Assembly: GCA_943787265.1 (NCBI GenBank)
Contig: CALSLT010000002.1
Coordinates: forward strand, 327,254-391,253
Direction: 5' to 3'
Origin: an uncultured Planctomycetaceae bacterium
GTDB taxonomy: Bacteria; Planctomycetota; Planctomycetia; Planctomycetales; Planctomycetaceae
DNA: 64,000 nt
This document shows, one piece after another, positions 1 to 8,225 of this stretch. Position 1 is the first letter of the stretch, and every line of letters begins with the position of its first letter. The translations under genes and the position numbers were made by a program. Below the pieces are notes generated by a model that did no database searches, had not been told where the DNA came from, and was given only the letters and a program-made list of their open reading frames with translations.

Positions 1-723
1 ATCGTACGTCGCGCGACGGATCAGCGTTCTGGCGTCTGCCTGAGGTGCCGACTTCAATCCTGCAGCCACGAGAGATTTCGCGATAAATGCGTCAACGGGA
101 TTCTTTGCTCCCGCAGGAACGTCCGGACGTTTCACGGGCTGAAAAGCCCAGGTGTCTTCCGGCTGGTAGCGGCGATAGGTCCAGTCGTCGGCGAGCCCGC
201 CGCTGGTATCAACGATGACTCCGTCTTCGTTTTCTCGGACCGACCATTCCTTCTTCTGGATCTTGAGCTGATCTTCGGCACTCGGCCACGGAGCACCAGC
301 GGCGATCCACTTTCGAAAATACTCTGTCTCTTCTTTCGTCAGTCGGTCGTTTTCCTTTGGCGGCATCTCCATGCCATCCCACAGGATCGCCAAATAGAGC
401 GGGCTCTCTTCCGGCTTCCCAGGCACGACCGGAGGATCCTCCGATTCGCCGCCTTTGAACATTTTCTCGCGAGTCATCAAGTCGTAATCGCCGCGGATAT
501 CCTCAGGATCGATACCGTGACAACCGAAACATTTGACCTTGAGAAGCGGCAATACCTTTAGCGTGAAGAGGCGGTTTGCGGCTGTCTGACCTCGTTCCGA
601 CTGCTGCTCGGCAGCGAAGCAGACTGACGGTGCCAACCCAGCGAGAACGGGCAAGGCAAGGAATATCGAATATCGAATATCGAACTTCGAATGGCGAAGT
701 AGTTGTGCGGTCAAAGACTTCAT
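1..723 (-). CDS. Planctomycete cytochrome C / DUF1549 protein, 5' part only
   Basis: The gene runs off the left edge of the window, so only the first 241 codons are visible. From the ATG at 723 there is a signal-peptide-like hydrophobic stretch (about residues 20-35), then a haem-binding CFGCH motif, the element MPPKENDRLTKEE typical of the planctomycete cytochrome C domain (PSCyt1), and at the edge AFIAKSLVAAGLKSAP followed by RTLIRRATYD, the opening of a DUF1549/PSCyt2 domain. In planctomycetes such proteins usually continue into DUF1553 and stand beside a DUF1501 gene; that partner is not next to this end. They are secreted and presumed redox-active, with unknown substrates. An AAGGA ribosome binding site lies ten bases before the ATG. 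The start codon sits between the two arms of a perfect inverted repeat, and one arm encodes residues of the signal peptide. Confidence 0.9.
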   Translation of the reverse strand, partial: MKSLTAQLLRHSKFDIRYSIFLALPVLAGLAPSVCFAAEQQSERGQTAANRLFTLKVLPLLKVKCFGCHGIDPEDIRGDYDLMTREKMFKGGESEDPPVVPGKPEESPLYLAILWDGMEMPPKENDRLTKEETEYFRKWIAAGAPWPSAEDQLKIQKKEWSVRENEDGVIVDTSGGLADDWTYRRYQPEDTWAFQPVKRPDVPAGAKNPVDAFIAKSLVAAGLKSAPQADARTLIRRATYD

Positions 724-756
724 ATTTGGACATTCCTTATTCGATATTCGATATTC
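661..756. repeat. 18-bp inverted repeat flanking a start codon
   Basis: GAATATCGAATATCGAAT at 661-678 is the exact reverse complement of 739-756. A further GAATATCG-type unit follows at 675-684. The arms enclose the ATG at 721-723 and its ribosome binding site. In the minus-strand mRNA they could pair, leaving the start codon in a loop of about 60 bases. The left arm is translated as part of the signal peptide. Units of this kind (TTCGATATTCGATATTC) are, as I recall, dispersed repeats in planctomycete genomes. Confidence 0.85.
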
Positions 757-796
757 AAAATCGATCTGAAAATTAGTTTGCAGCTTCGCGATGCAA

Positions 797-2488
797 TCAC
801 GGCTTGCCATTATTGTAAATCTCTCGGATCTCGTCGTCAGTCAAGGCGTCCTCGAAGAGTGCGAACTCGTCCATGCTGCCGTTGAGGTTGCGAATTGCAA
901 ATCTTGAATCAGGCTGAGTCGGCACAGACCAGTTTCCGATTGATGCTGTGCCAATTCGAGTTTCCTCGACCAGCTTCTCGCCAGGCACCAGGTCTTTGCA
1001 GAGAACTTCGCCATTCAGGTAGTGAGTGACCGAAGCTCCCTCGACATCGTACACCGTCGCCAGGTGAAGCCATCTTCCGCTCAGCGATGGTTTCCAGAAT
1101 GGTGGCGACAGGGCTTTGAAATCTCCCGGCCCCTTTTCACCTTGCTCAACCGGGCGAACGGAAAAGTAAAGCTGGCCGGTATCAAGAATCTGCCAGTGCG
1201 GTTCGCCTTTGTTGTAACCATCGGTGAGGAACAGCGAGTTGTACCAGCGGTCCAGACTGTCGATTTTCACCCAGCACGAGAACGTCAGCGAGCTGTATTC
1301 TCCAGGAATATGGACACGAACCCGATCTCCAGGCCGCTTGAATTCCAGGCTGCTTTTACCCGGCCATCGGCCTGCGACTCGACGAGCCCCCACGATTGCG
1401 CCGTCCAGTTCGGTGTTGGAAGGTACGAGGCTGTTGCTGAGCCTTCGCGACCAGCCGCCTTTTTCATCAAACGCGTAGCAGGCAATCAGCCTCGGATCAC
1501 GTCGCAGCTCCATCGACCAGTTTTTCCATCGTTCATACCGAGCTTCTTCCTGGCCCTGAGCTCTTGATTCCAGCTTGTCGATGTCCAGAAAACTGTCAGG
1601 AGTGATTTTGGCGGATTCGTAAGAGCCATCGGCATTTCGAAGCAAAGCCTTGCCTGCCGTGAGCAAGCGTTTGGCAGTCTCGGGTTGTTGGAGTTCGACT
1701 TCGCCATCAAAAACCTGGACGTTGGCACCTTTGTCGGTCACTGAAAGTCCGAATTCCGTACCAAGATCAACGACGGTCATATCGTCAACTTCCAGCGAAA
1801 ACCCTCGAGCTGCCGGTGGCACTTGAGCGCGCAACGTTCCTCTTCGAACTCGGGCGAGCAACGGAGATTGCAGATCGAGTTCCGCCGGCCCCTCCAGAAT
1901 GACGGTCGCTCCACAAAAGAATTCCAATTGAGCGTAGCCGGAAGCAATTTCGAATCGCCCTGGGGACAGAGCGTCTCCGACTTCGAGCGGCGATTGATTA
2001 TCGGACCAGCTCACGTCGACCAGTCGAGTAATCAGTGCAACGCCCTGTGAAGTTGCTTCCTTCGATTCGTCGCGATCATTGACGGTAACGATGGTCCCGC
2101 CGCGCTCTTTCGTTTCTTCTGAGTCAGGTACGCGACTGGCAAGCTCAAGTTGAACCACTCGCCCCGCGAGAACTGCGAACATCAAAGTCACAGCCGCGAA
2201 AATCCAGCGGCGATTTGGCCAGAAACGCGAGACGTTGACAACTTTGACTGTCAGGGGGACATCTTCGGTGTAGACAGAGTGGACGTCCTCAGTCTGTTGC
2301 TCGAGAAGCCCCGCATCGTCGTCCGTCTTCAGTGCTGCATTCAACATCTGCAGTCGGACAAAATGAGCACGTGCGTCTTCGTCTGTTCTGAGAATCTCAC
2401 GCACACGTTCGACGCCAGCGTCGTCCAGCGTATCGTCTTCCCAATTAAGCAGCAGCGATTCCAATTCCTCGAAGCGGTCAGGAGTCAT
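797..2488 (-). CDS. Membrane-anchored FecR/LamG-domain protein
   Basis: This 563-residue protein has a short acidic helical N-terminus resembling planctomycete anti-sigma segments (residues 1-65), one transmembrane helix (about 94-114), a FecR-like beta domain (about 150-270, with VVDLGTEFGLSV and VQVFDGEVEL) and a C-terminal LamG/concanavalin-like domain (about 335-560, with LTFSCWVKIDSL and MDEFALFEDALTDDEI). Such proteins are usually the membrane partner of the sigma factor encoded just upstream. Its ATG overlaps the sigma factor's stop codon as ATGA (2485-2488), so translation is probably coupled. The inferred role is to hold or release the sigma factor in response to an extracytoplasmic ligand; the ligand is unknown. 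Confidence 0.85.
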   Translation of the reverse strand: MTPDRFEELESLLLNWEDDTLDDAGVERVREILRTDEDARAHFVRLQMLNAALKTDDDAGLLEQQTEDVHSVYTEDVPLTVKVVNVSRFWPNRRWIFAAVTLMFAVLAGRVVQLELASRVPDSEETKERGGTIVTVNDRDESKEATSQGVALITRLVDVSWSDNQSPLEVGDALSPGRFEIASGYAQLEFFCGATVILEGPAELDLQSPLLARVRRGTLRAQVPPAARGFSLEVDDMTVVDLGTEFGLSVTDKGANVQVFDGEVELQQPETAKRLLTAGKALLRNADGSYESAKITPDSFLDIDKLESRAQGQEEARYERWKNWSMELRRDPRLIACYAFDEKGGWSRRLSNSLVPSNTELDGAIVGARRVAGRWPGKSSLEFKRPGDRVRVHIPGEYSSLTFSCWVKIDSLDRWYNSLFLTDGYNKGEPHWQILDTGQLYFSVRPVEQGEKGPGDFKALSPPFWKPSLSGRWLHLATVYDVEGASVTHYLNGEVLCKDLVPGEKLVEETRIGTASIGNWSVPTQPDSRFAIRNLNGSMDEFALFEDALTDDEIREIYNNGKP

Positions 2489-3012
2489 GCCTCACCCTCT
2501 GCCACTAGCCGCCGCTGAATGCACTCCAACAGGTGCCGCCGAGATCGCAGCAGGGCGACCTTTACGGCACCAGCTGTTCGATCGAATTCCTCGGCGATGT
2601 CCGTGATCGACATCGAGTTGAAATACCGCCGTTCAACCAGGTCTCGGTTATTAGCCGTCAGCGTGGTCAGGCAAGGTCGCAGCGCTTCTCGAAACTCATC
2701 GAACTGGTCGGCCTGACGTGCGGCCTCTCCGCTGATCGCTTCGGCCAGCTCGGCATCAAGCAACAGCCGATCTCGTTTCTTATCCCGCAAATGAGCGAGT
2801 ACCTGAAACCGAGCAATCGCAAACGCCCACGGCAGAAATGCTTTGTCAGTCTGGAATTCGTCGATCTTCCGCCACAGCACGATATTCGTTTCCTGCAGAA
2901 CATCCGCCGCGCGGCTGTGATCACCCAAAAGCGAAAATACATACCCGTATAAACGATTCTGATGCGTCGCCAACTGCTGCACAAAGTGCTCTGTTTTGTC
3001 CGTGCTTGTCAC
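2485..3012 (-). CDS. ECF-type RNA polymerase sigma factor
   Basis: The protein has 175 residues. Sigma region 2 is recognisable in the segment with LYGYVFSLLGDHSRAADVLQ and FLPWAFAIARFQVLAHLRDK, and region 4 is the helix-turn-helix SMSITDIAEEFDRTAGAVKV. It resembles the ECF group that accompanies FecR-LamG proteins in planctomycetes. I place the start at the GTG at 3012, which gives a normal N-terminus (MTSTDKTEHFVQQL); an ATG 54 bases upstream is in frame but would add a segment unlike the family. The FecR/LamG gene follows with a four-base overlap, so the two form an operon. Confidence is high for the family and moderate for the start. Confidence 0.88.
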   Translation of the reverse strand: MTSTDKTEHFVQQLATHQNRLYGYVFSLLGDHSRAADVLQETNIVLWRKIDEFQTDKAFLPWAFAIARFQVLAHLRDKKRDRLLLDAELAEAISGEAARQADQFDEFREALRPCLTTLTANNRDLVERRYFNSMSITDIAEEFDRTAGAVKVALLRSRRHLLECIQRRLVAEGEA

Positions 3013-3482
3013 CCAAAAATCCCCCGGCGGTCGATTGCCGGGATAAATTACCGCGAGTGACAGCACGGTTACACGGATTCCGCAAAAAACTCAAAACTGA
3101 GCGCCGGCCATGAATCGCAACTTGAACATCAAATCAACTTGTGGATCACCGTCCAGCCCCAGACGATCGCCGCATCCTATCTTGTGTGAAACGGACCTGT
3201 GGCAGGCCTAAGTCGTTGCGCTGCTCCGTCTGTCATGATCACCAACTCCGTGATTGTTGGAAATGGGGCGACATCCCCCCCCCCTACCGACGACGAACCG
3301 CACGATCATGCTGACGTGCCAATTAAGTTCACGCATGCTGGCAAGTGGATGCCACGCGCGGGCCACGCAAAAAACGACCGGTCGTAAGTTGAAAACACTG
3401 GTGTACACCTTCTCCATGAGCCGATGAATCGGGATAGGCAATCTGCCCTACTTGTTTCAGTTAGCTTATGGAGGAGTGTACG
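3013..3482. other. Intergenic region between divergent genes
   Basis: About 470 bases separate the minus-strand sigma operon from the plus-strand small secreted gene. A run of nine C at about 3277-3285 is the only conspicuous feature. Short open frames on both strands do not look like proteins. Promoters for both flanking units must lie here, but I cannot assign them with confidence. Confidence 0.5.
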
Positions 3483-3833
3483 ATGCTACCGAAGGACCGC
3501 GTCTACCGTTTGTGTGCTGCTCTGCTCATCCTAACGGTGGCAGTTTCTGTGCCACTCGCTGCTACAGCGGAAGAGGAAGAGTCCGAATACGCGATCAACG
3601 ATCTCGATGGCCCCGTGAATAGCAGTACCGCCACTATCTCTGGAAGTATCGACGGCGGAGACTTCACAGGATTGACAGTCCACTTTGAAGGCGATGTTAC
3701 CGGTTCGGCGAGTGTCGACCCTGCTTCAGGAGCTTTCCTAGTGACACTTCCTGCAATATCTGGTGTCGCTGAGGCTGTACTGAAGGATGGCGCGATTGAA
3801 TTAGCTAGAGAAGAGTTCGATCTCTATGAATGA
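3483..3833 (+). CDS. Small secreted hypothetical protein
   Basis: This 116-residue protein has a clear signal peptide (RLCAALLILTVAVSVPLA, cleavage near ATAEEEE) and a small acidic, beta-rich mature part with SSTATISGSIDGGDFTG and VHFEGDVTGSASVDP. I do not recognise a family; the repeated ISGSID / FEGDVTGS pattern suggests a small Ig-like or carbohydrate-facing beta fold. The ATG at 3483 is chosen because GGAGGAG stands six bases upstream; an in-frame ATG at 3468 would put that site inside the coding region. The last ten bases overlap the 3' end of the convergent kinase gene. Confidence 0.7.
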   Translation: MLPKDRVYRLCAALLILTVAVSVPLAATAEEEESEYAINDLDGPVNSSTATISGSIDGGDFTGLTVHFEGDVTGSASVDPASGAFLVTLPAISGVAEAVLKDGAIELAREEFDLYE

Positions 3834-6085
3834 GAATGTCGCAAATCTCGTTCTTTGCATCGGTCGAGCCGAGTGCCACCAAGCGGCTCTAGCAAGAAAA
3901 ATTCGCGCTTCCGCGGAACGGGCACGTCGCTCGGTTCGACTCCGCTTGGCGGCGTTGCTGACTCAGGAAGGACACGTTTAACAGTACTCCAATAATTGGG
4001 GTCCAGTCCGAGCTCGCAACCTTGAGTGTACTCTTCAAGTGCCTGCCGAGCCCAGTACGCTTTTACGTCTTTGTCATCGCGGCCGAACCGTAATGCCAAG
4101 GTTGTGTAACTCAGAGTTGCCGTCAACGACCTTGCTGAGCTTGGGGTGCTGTTGTTGATCAATCTAACCAGAAGGTCTGTATCGTATTGATGGATCAGCT
4201 TGCCGTTAACGCGGAGACGCCAGATCCTCGGGTAAGTTCTCGCAAGTAGCAGATTGGCCATTGACGTATCGCCACCCATGTCACGGACTCGCTCAAGCAC
4301 TTCTATTGCGTCTTCATGTTGCCCAATCTGGCTCAAGCAGCCCCCAAGATTAGTCAAGACTTCTCGGGTAGCGAGCCCGGCCTTTCTCGCACGAGTGAAA
4401 AATGGGATTGCAAGAACGTACTCTGCACTCGTGGCGAATCGTAGTCCCTGAACTGCCTCCGATTCCGGGCTACCATCATTCGGAATACGGGTCGCCATCA
4501 TTATCGCTGCCGCCTCGTAATCGCCTAGCTGAAACTGCGATCTAGCATGACCAATCGCAGCACCGTCGTGGCCTGAATCGATCGTCAGTACGTTCATGAA
4601 CGTGGCAGCAGCACTCTCGTAATCGCCGGCCTCGTACTCATCGTATCCGTCGTCCAGCAATTGGAGAAGATCCGCTATTTCTTGCTCTGGAGTGACGACC
4701 GGCTCCACTGCTGCCACTGCATTGGGGTACGGCGACGTGATTGCTAGATCAGGAAGCTGTGGCGAGGAACCCGGTGGGTACGCGGTCGCAAGAGTCAGGG
4801 CGAACATCACTACGGCCACCGCTGCTGTCGCGAAAGCTCGCAGGCGACGTGCGTGGGAATTGCCGGGTGCTGTTGCCACTTGATTGAGTTGAGCAACGAG
4901 ATCAGCGGCGGTCCTTGGCCGGTCTTTCGGGTGATAATTCAGGCACTTCATGATCACGCAAGCGAAGGCCGGGGGGATGTGTGGGTTTTTGACTCGGATT
5001 GACCGCGGCCGGATTTTCCGCAGCTTGAGCGTCTCGCTGATGCTACCGCTCGGTGGCGATTCGAATGGCAGCTCACCCGTGAGTAACTGGTAGATCGTGG
5101 CAGCTAAGCCGTAAATGTCTGTACGAGGCCCAATATCGCCTTGCTGCTTCGTGCCAAAAGCCTGAAGTTGCTCTGGTGCCATGTACGGCAATGTACCGCC
5201 GATGTTCGGCGAGCTACTCTCGACGTCCCATCTCAACGACAAGTTGAAGTCGATCAGTATCGGACTGCCTTCAGCGTTGACCAGCACATTGGGCGGTTTG
5301 ATGTCGCAGTGAGCCGTGCTCTGGCTGTGTGCTGCCGAAAGTGCTTCTGCCAGAGTACTCATGACATGCTGAGCCCATACAATGTAGCTCTTGCAGGCCC
5401 ATGCCGGCGGAGAAGCGATCAGTTTGTTTCTCGATTGCACCTCGTCCCAGACGATGCCGGCGGACGTGGGTATGACACCACTTCTGGCGACGCTTCGCAG
5501 CACGTCGGCCAAGGTCGTGCGGCTCTTTAGTGGCATTCGAATGGCGATCAGGTCCGTCTCCGGAACGGTTTCCACTCCATCCACGACGCCGATTGCACTG
5601 TGTGTAACCTCCCCAAGCGTTCGAGCTTCATGGTTCCCTTGGCGGCGGCAGAACTTAATGGCGAGTTCCGGGCCGTCCGGCCCTGAGCTGGCGGCGAAGA
5701 CTCGAGAAAACTTCCCACCGCCGATTTGTTCCAGCAGCGTTAACTTTCCAGCCTTGTCACCAACTTGAGGCCAAGTCATTTCATCGTCACTTTGCAGCAG
5801 TCTTTGCGACCAACTGCTCGATCCCCCTGAGCTGGATGACTCGTCGATCACGCCCGTGGCATCCAGTTCGCAAAGCGACTCTTCAAACTGTAGGTCGGTT
5901 AGGAGCAACGATTTGATGGCCGCCGGATACTGCTTCGCGTATTCCGTTGGCGACAGATCGCAGCCCTGTTCGCGCAGTTGATAAAACTCCTTGATTGCAA
6001 GGTCGACAATCAGCTCATCATCCACGGCACTGACGCCGGATGGTCGACGCGTTGCCGATCTCAGTTTTCGAAAAAGACCATTCAT
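3824..6085 (-). CDS. Ser/Thr protein kinase with TPR domain, atypical catalytic loop
   Basis: The protein has 753 residues. An N-terminal helical region carries the SPTEYAKQYP element seen in planctomycete kinases. The kinase domain (about 112-400) has the glycine loop IGGGKFSRVF, the ATP-anchoring lysine in LAIK (K144), a catalytic loop HCDIKPPN (H259-C260-D261) where HRD is usual, and DFN (279-281) where DFG is usual, followed by APEQL. One transmembrane helix (about 417-436) leads to an outer region with TPR-like helices (about 475-620). The HRD arginine is lost, but the catalytic and metal-binding aspartates remain, so activity is possible and perhaps not controlled by activation-loop phosphorylation. 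The gene is coupled to the upstream sigma gene by an ATGA overlap. Confidence 0.85.
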   Translation of the reverse strand: MNGLFRKLRSATRRPSGVSAVDDELIVDLAIKEFYQLREQGCDLSPTEYAKQYPAAIKSLLLTDLQFEESLCELDATGVIDESSSSGGSSSWSQRLLQSDDEMTWPQVGDKAGKLTLLEQIGGGKFSRVFAASSGPDGPELAIKFCRRQGNHEARTLGEVTHSAIGVVDGVETVPETDLIAIRMPLKSRTTLADVLRSVARSGVIPTSAGIVWDEVQSRNKLIASPPAWACKSYIVWAQHVMSTLAEALSAAHSQSTAHCDIKPPNVLVNAEGSPILIDFNLSLRWDVESSSPNIGGTLPYMAPEQLQAFGTKQQGDIGPRTDIYGLAATIYQLLTGELPFESPPSGSISETLKLRKIRPRSIRVKNPHIPPAFACVIMKCLNYHPKDRPRTAADLVAQLNQVATAPGNSHARRLRAFATAAVAVVMFALTLATAYPPGSSPQLPDLAITSPYPNAVAAVEPVVTPEQEIADLLQLLDDGYDEYEAGDYESAAATFMNVLTIDSGHDGAAIGHARSQFQLGDYEAAAIMMATRIPNDGSPESEAVQGLRFATSAEYVLAIPFFTRARKAGLATREVLTNLGGCLSQIGQHEDAIEVLERVRDMGGDTSMANLLLARTYPRIWRLRVNGKLIHQYDTDLLVRLINNSTPSSARSLTATLSYTTLALRFGRDDKDVKAYWARQALEEYTQGCELGLDPNYWSTVKRVLPESATPPSGVEPSDVPVPRKREFFLLEPLGGTRLDRCKERDLRHSHS

Positions 6086-6657
6086 TGATTGCCCTGCGTC
6101 TTATCCAGAAACCGTCTTTTCAAGCGTTCAAGGAATCGTCTTATCGAACGTCTGCTGTGGTTCTCAATAAGGCTCGAAATTTCCACACTCGTGCGGCCTT
6201 CTCTGGACAGTTCCAGTATGCGGCTGTCCGTCTCCGAAAGTCCATCGGATAGCGATTCCAATTCTTCTTTTCGCGAGACTATTGTGCTGGGCGTGTCAGT
6301 GTCCACCGGTGCGTAGAAACTGTCGGAATACCTCCGTTGCTTCGCCGCGTTGCCTTGTCGTTCGTGGTCGGTCAGCTTGTCTCGAATCATCTTGAGCAGC
6401 AATCGCTTGAGGCTTTTGAAGCTCGTGATTTCAAGTTGCTGATCGGCAACTTTCGTGTAGAAGACGACGATCACCGACTGGAGGCAGTTCTTCGTTTCGC
6501 AGAACGGCCTTGTTTGCTCGCGTTGCTTCCGTCTCCGGCGGCGAATTGCACGCTTGAGATGCGGCTCGAACTGACTGACAGCGAGCTGCAAATCCTCAGG
6601 ATCCCCGAAACGTGCCTTTGCAACCAGATCAGCAAAGTCTAGGCGATCGCCGGTCAT
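6082..6657 (-). CDS. ECF-type sigma factor paired with TPR kinase
   Basis: The protein has 191 residues. Region 2 covers roughly residues 1-90 (KLTDHERQGNAAKQRR resembles the planctomycete ECF region 2 end), and region 4 is the C-terminal helix-turn-helix (LSETDSRILELSREGRTSVE then LIENHSRRSIRRFLERLKRR). I start at the ATG at 6657, preceded by GGAG eight bases upstream; an upstream in-frame ATG at 6750 would add a hydrophobic segment unlike sigma factors. Its stop codon overlaps the kinase start in ATGA, so the two products are probably made together. By analogy with planctomycete sigma-kinase pairs, the kinase may control this factor; the sequence does not prove it. Confidence 0.8.
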   Translation of the reverse strand: MTGDRLDFADLVAKARFGDPEDLQLAVSQFEPHLKRAIRRRRRKQREQTRPFCETKNCLQSVIVVFYTKVADQQLEITSFKSLKRLLLKMIRDKLTDHERQGNAAKQRRYSDSFYAPVDTDTPSTIVSRKEELESLSDGLSETDSRILELSREGRTSVEISSLIENHSRRSIRRFLERLKRRFLDKTQGNQ

Positions 6658-6847
6658 GAGTGGCACTCCGGTACGGCAAAACATCAAATCGATTAAACCG
6701 AATGCCCTCGCAAGGTCACACATGAATATAGGGAACGGATAGCTTAACACAAGTGAATAGTGGTCTTTCTGGATTTTTAGAAGTTCGGGGAATTTCTGGC
6801 CGTAGATTTCGTTTTTTTACGGCTAATAGAGGGCATCGTGCTCGCGG

Positions 6848-6879
6848 AGCCCCACTCGCGTAGGCCGCGGGTTGGGGCT
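6848..6879. repeat. GC-rich hairpin
   Basis: AGCCCCA (6848-6854) pairs with TGGGGCT (6873-6879), and inside it CTCGCG pairs with CGCGGG with one G-T pair, leaving a five-base loop. TTTAT follows on the plus strand, but no plus-strand gene ends just before it. It could be a bidirectional terminator fragment or a mobile palindromic repeat. The bases between 6658 and 6848 hold the presumed promoter of the sigma-kinase operon. Confidence 0.5.
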
Positions 6880-6952
6880 TTATCGAATCAAGGAGCCTGA
6901 CAATCCGGTTCAGCTATGATAAGGAGGTCGGACTCGGTCCTGGTCGTCTCCG

Positions 6953-7247
6953 ATGCCGAAAAGATTTACCGACCAGGTGCTGGAAGTGGAGCCGAATGAC
7001 GAGACGAAAGTTGATCGATAGAACAACATCGTGAGTGGGGACATCACACTGGTTGCCGACGACTGGATAGAATGTTCAGTTGCGACAATCATGCAGAATT
7101 CAGAACTGCAATACAGTCGAACGCTACAGAGTCCGCCACGTGGAAGTAGATCTTGACTCGCCAACGGCTGCTGAGTTCGAATTGTTTTTCGAAGTTCAAC
7201 GCTGCTCTCAATGGCTTCTTGACGAGAATTGTCTCGACTGGGGCTAG
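6953..7247 (+). pseudogene. Decayed gene of unknown family
   Basis: Protein-like sequence can be followed only by changing frame. From ATG 6953 comes MPKRFTDQVLEVEPNDE; an in-frame TAG follows at 7019-7021; the same frame continues with NIVSGDITLVADDWIECS; a frameshift near 7110 then leads to RYRVRHVEVDLDSPTAAEFE and a TAG at 7245-7247. An AAGGAGG at 6921-6927 has no start codon at proper spacing. Amino-acid composition and the continuation across frames suggest a real former gene. I cannot name it. Confidence 0.4.
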
Positions 7248-7585
7248 CCCGTCATCAAGGATGGCGGCCCGAGTTATGGCGGGAATCAGTGGACTGCCAG
7301 TTCTGTACTCGTTCTGGATCGGGAGACTCAAAGAGGTCGGCATTGCCCAATCAACGGATCGTCTTTCTATTGGTCTGCCAGGTTTTGGCTTCGCTTGATT
7401 CGGACTTGCGGCCACGCCGGTGAATGCCAGGAAGCACGCTGCATTCGCCGATTGGCATCTTTGTTCTGCGCTGAGTTGTGTAGCAGCTCATTCGTTACGC
7501 CTGCTTCATCTGGCTCGCTGTACTAATCACAGACATGGTCTGAATGTCCGTACGACCTAGACGACCTGAAACATTGGGCGGAGCG

Positions 7586-7981
7586 ATGTGGCGACAGCAA
7601 TTCGGTCATTCCAGGCTATACCAAGCATCAGGCTTCGACGAACTTACAAGCATGCAATACTACGCCGCGACCGGGAATTACCGTTTAACTGGCGATGTCG
7701 GCAGCTTCGTCATCCAAGCGACTGACGAAGTTGCCACACTTGAACGCGCCCACCGCGAAGGTCTCGAAGACGTTGCGCTCCTGCATATTGATGATCTCAC
7801 ACTTCGCACAGAGTTTTCAAAGGCAATGTCAACAGCATTCCTCGTCTATGTGCTTCTCATTGCACTTCTCGCAATAGGAGCCGCAGCACTTCGATACCTG
7901 ACGTTCGAACCTCGCCAGAACCTGTCCTTGATGGGTACGCATACGCCATTGCTGGCTGAGGCAGAAGACCCTGCACTCTGA
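7586..7981 (+). CDS. Hypothetical single-pass membrane protein
   Basis: This 131-residue protein has a soluble N-terminal part (GSFVIQATDEVATLERAHRE) and one strong transmembrane helix (FLVYVLLIALLAIGAAALRY) near residues 80-100. No family is recognised. The ATG at 7586 is chosen as the first that leaves out a proline/arginine-rich lead-in; the frame is open from an ATG at 7544. A weak GGAG lies only two bases before 7586, so the start is uncertain. Very similar short sequences (ACCTGAAACAT...GAGCGATGTG) stand just before this gene and again just after it, as in a gene cassette. The region 7248-7585 upstream has no frame I can support. Confidence 0.45.
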   Translation: MWRQQFGHSRLYQASGFDELTSMQYYAATGNYRLTGDVGSFVIQATDEVATLERAHREGLEDVALLHIDDLTLRTEFSKAMSTAFLVYVLLIALLAIGAAALRYLTFEPRQNLSLMGTHTPLLAEAEDPAL

Positions 7982-8225
7982 GTCTGGGGCAACTGAACCG
8001 CTTCAGCTACAAGACACCTGAAACATAACGGTTGAGCGATGTGCTGTTCCATCTGCGGCTCAGGCTTGGTCACTTGTATCTTGGCCAGAATGTCGTGGTT
8101 GCGTTGGTGTCGTGAGTTGGTGCAGATCACGCCGACGAATGCCATCATGAAGATGTCCGAGAACGCAAACGCGATCCGGAAACGTAGGATTGTCAGCATA
8201 CCAGTCGATTCAGGCAATCAGCGGT
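7982..8225. other. Short intergenic region with a nested hairpin
   Basis: AACCG (7996-8000) pairs with CGGTT (8029-8033), and inside it TTCAG (8002-8006) pairs with CTGAA (8018-8022). GTTGAGC follows directly and fits the GTTRRRY form of an integron recombination site core. A minus-strand open frame in this stretch contains a possible hydrophobic segment but no convincing start or family. Confidence 0.35.

Noticed and set aside
1022..1567. A 181-codon plus-strand frame opposite the FecR/LamG gene
   Set aside because: It is antisense to a well-supported gene, with no start signal and no protein-like pattern.
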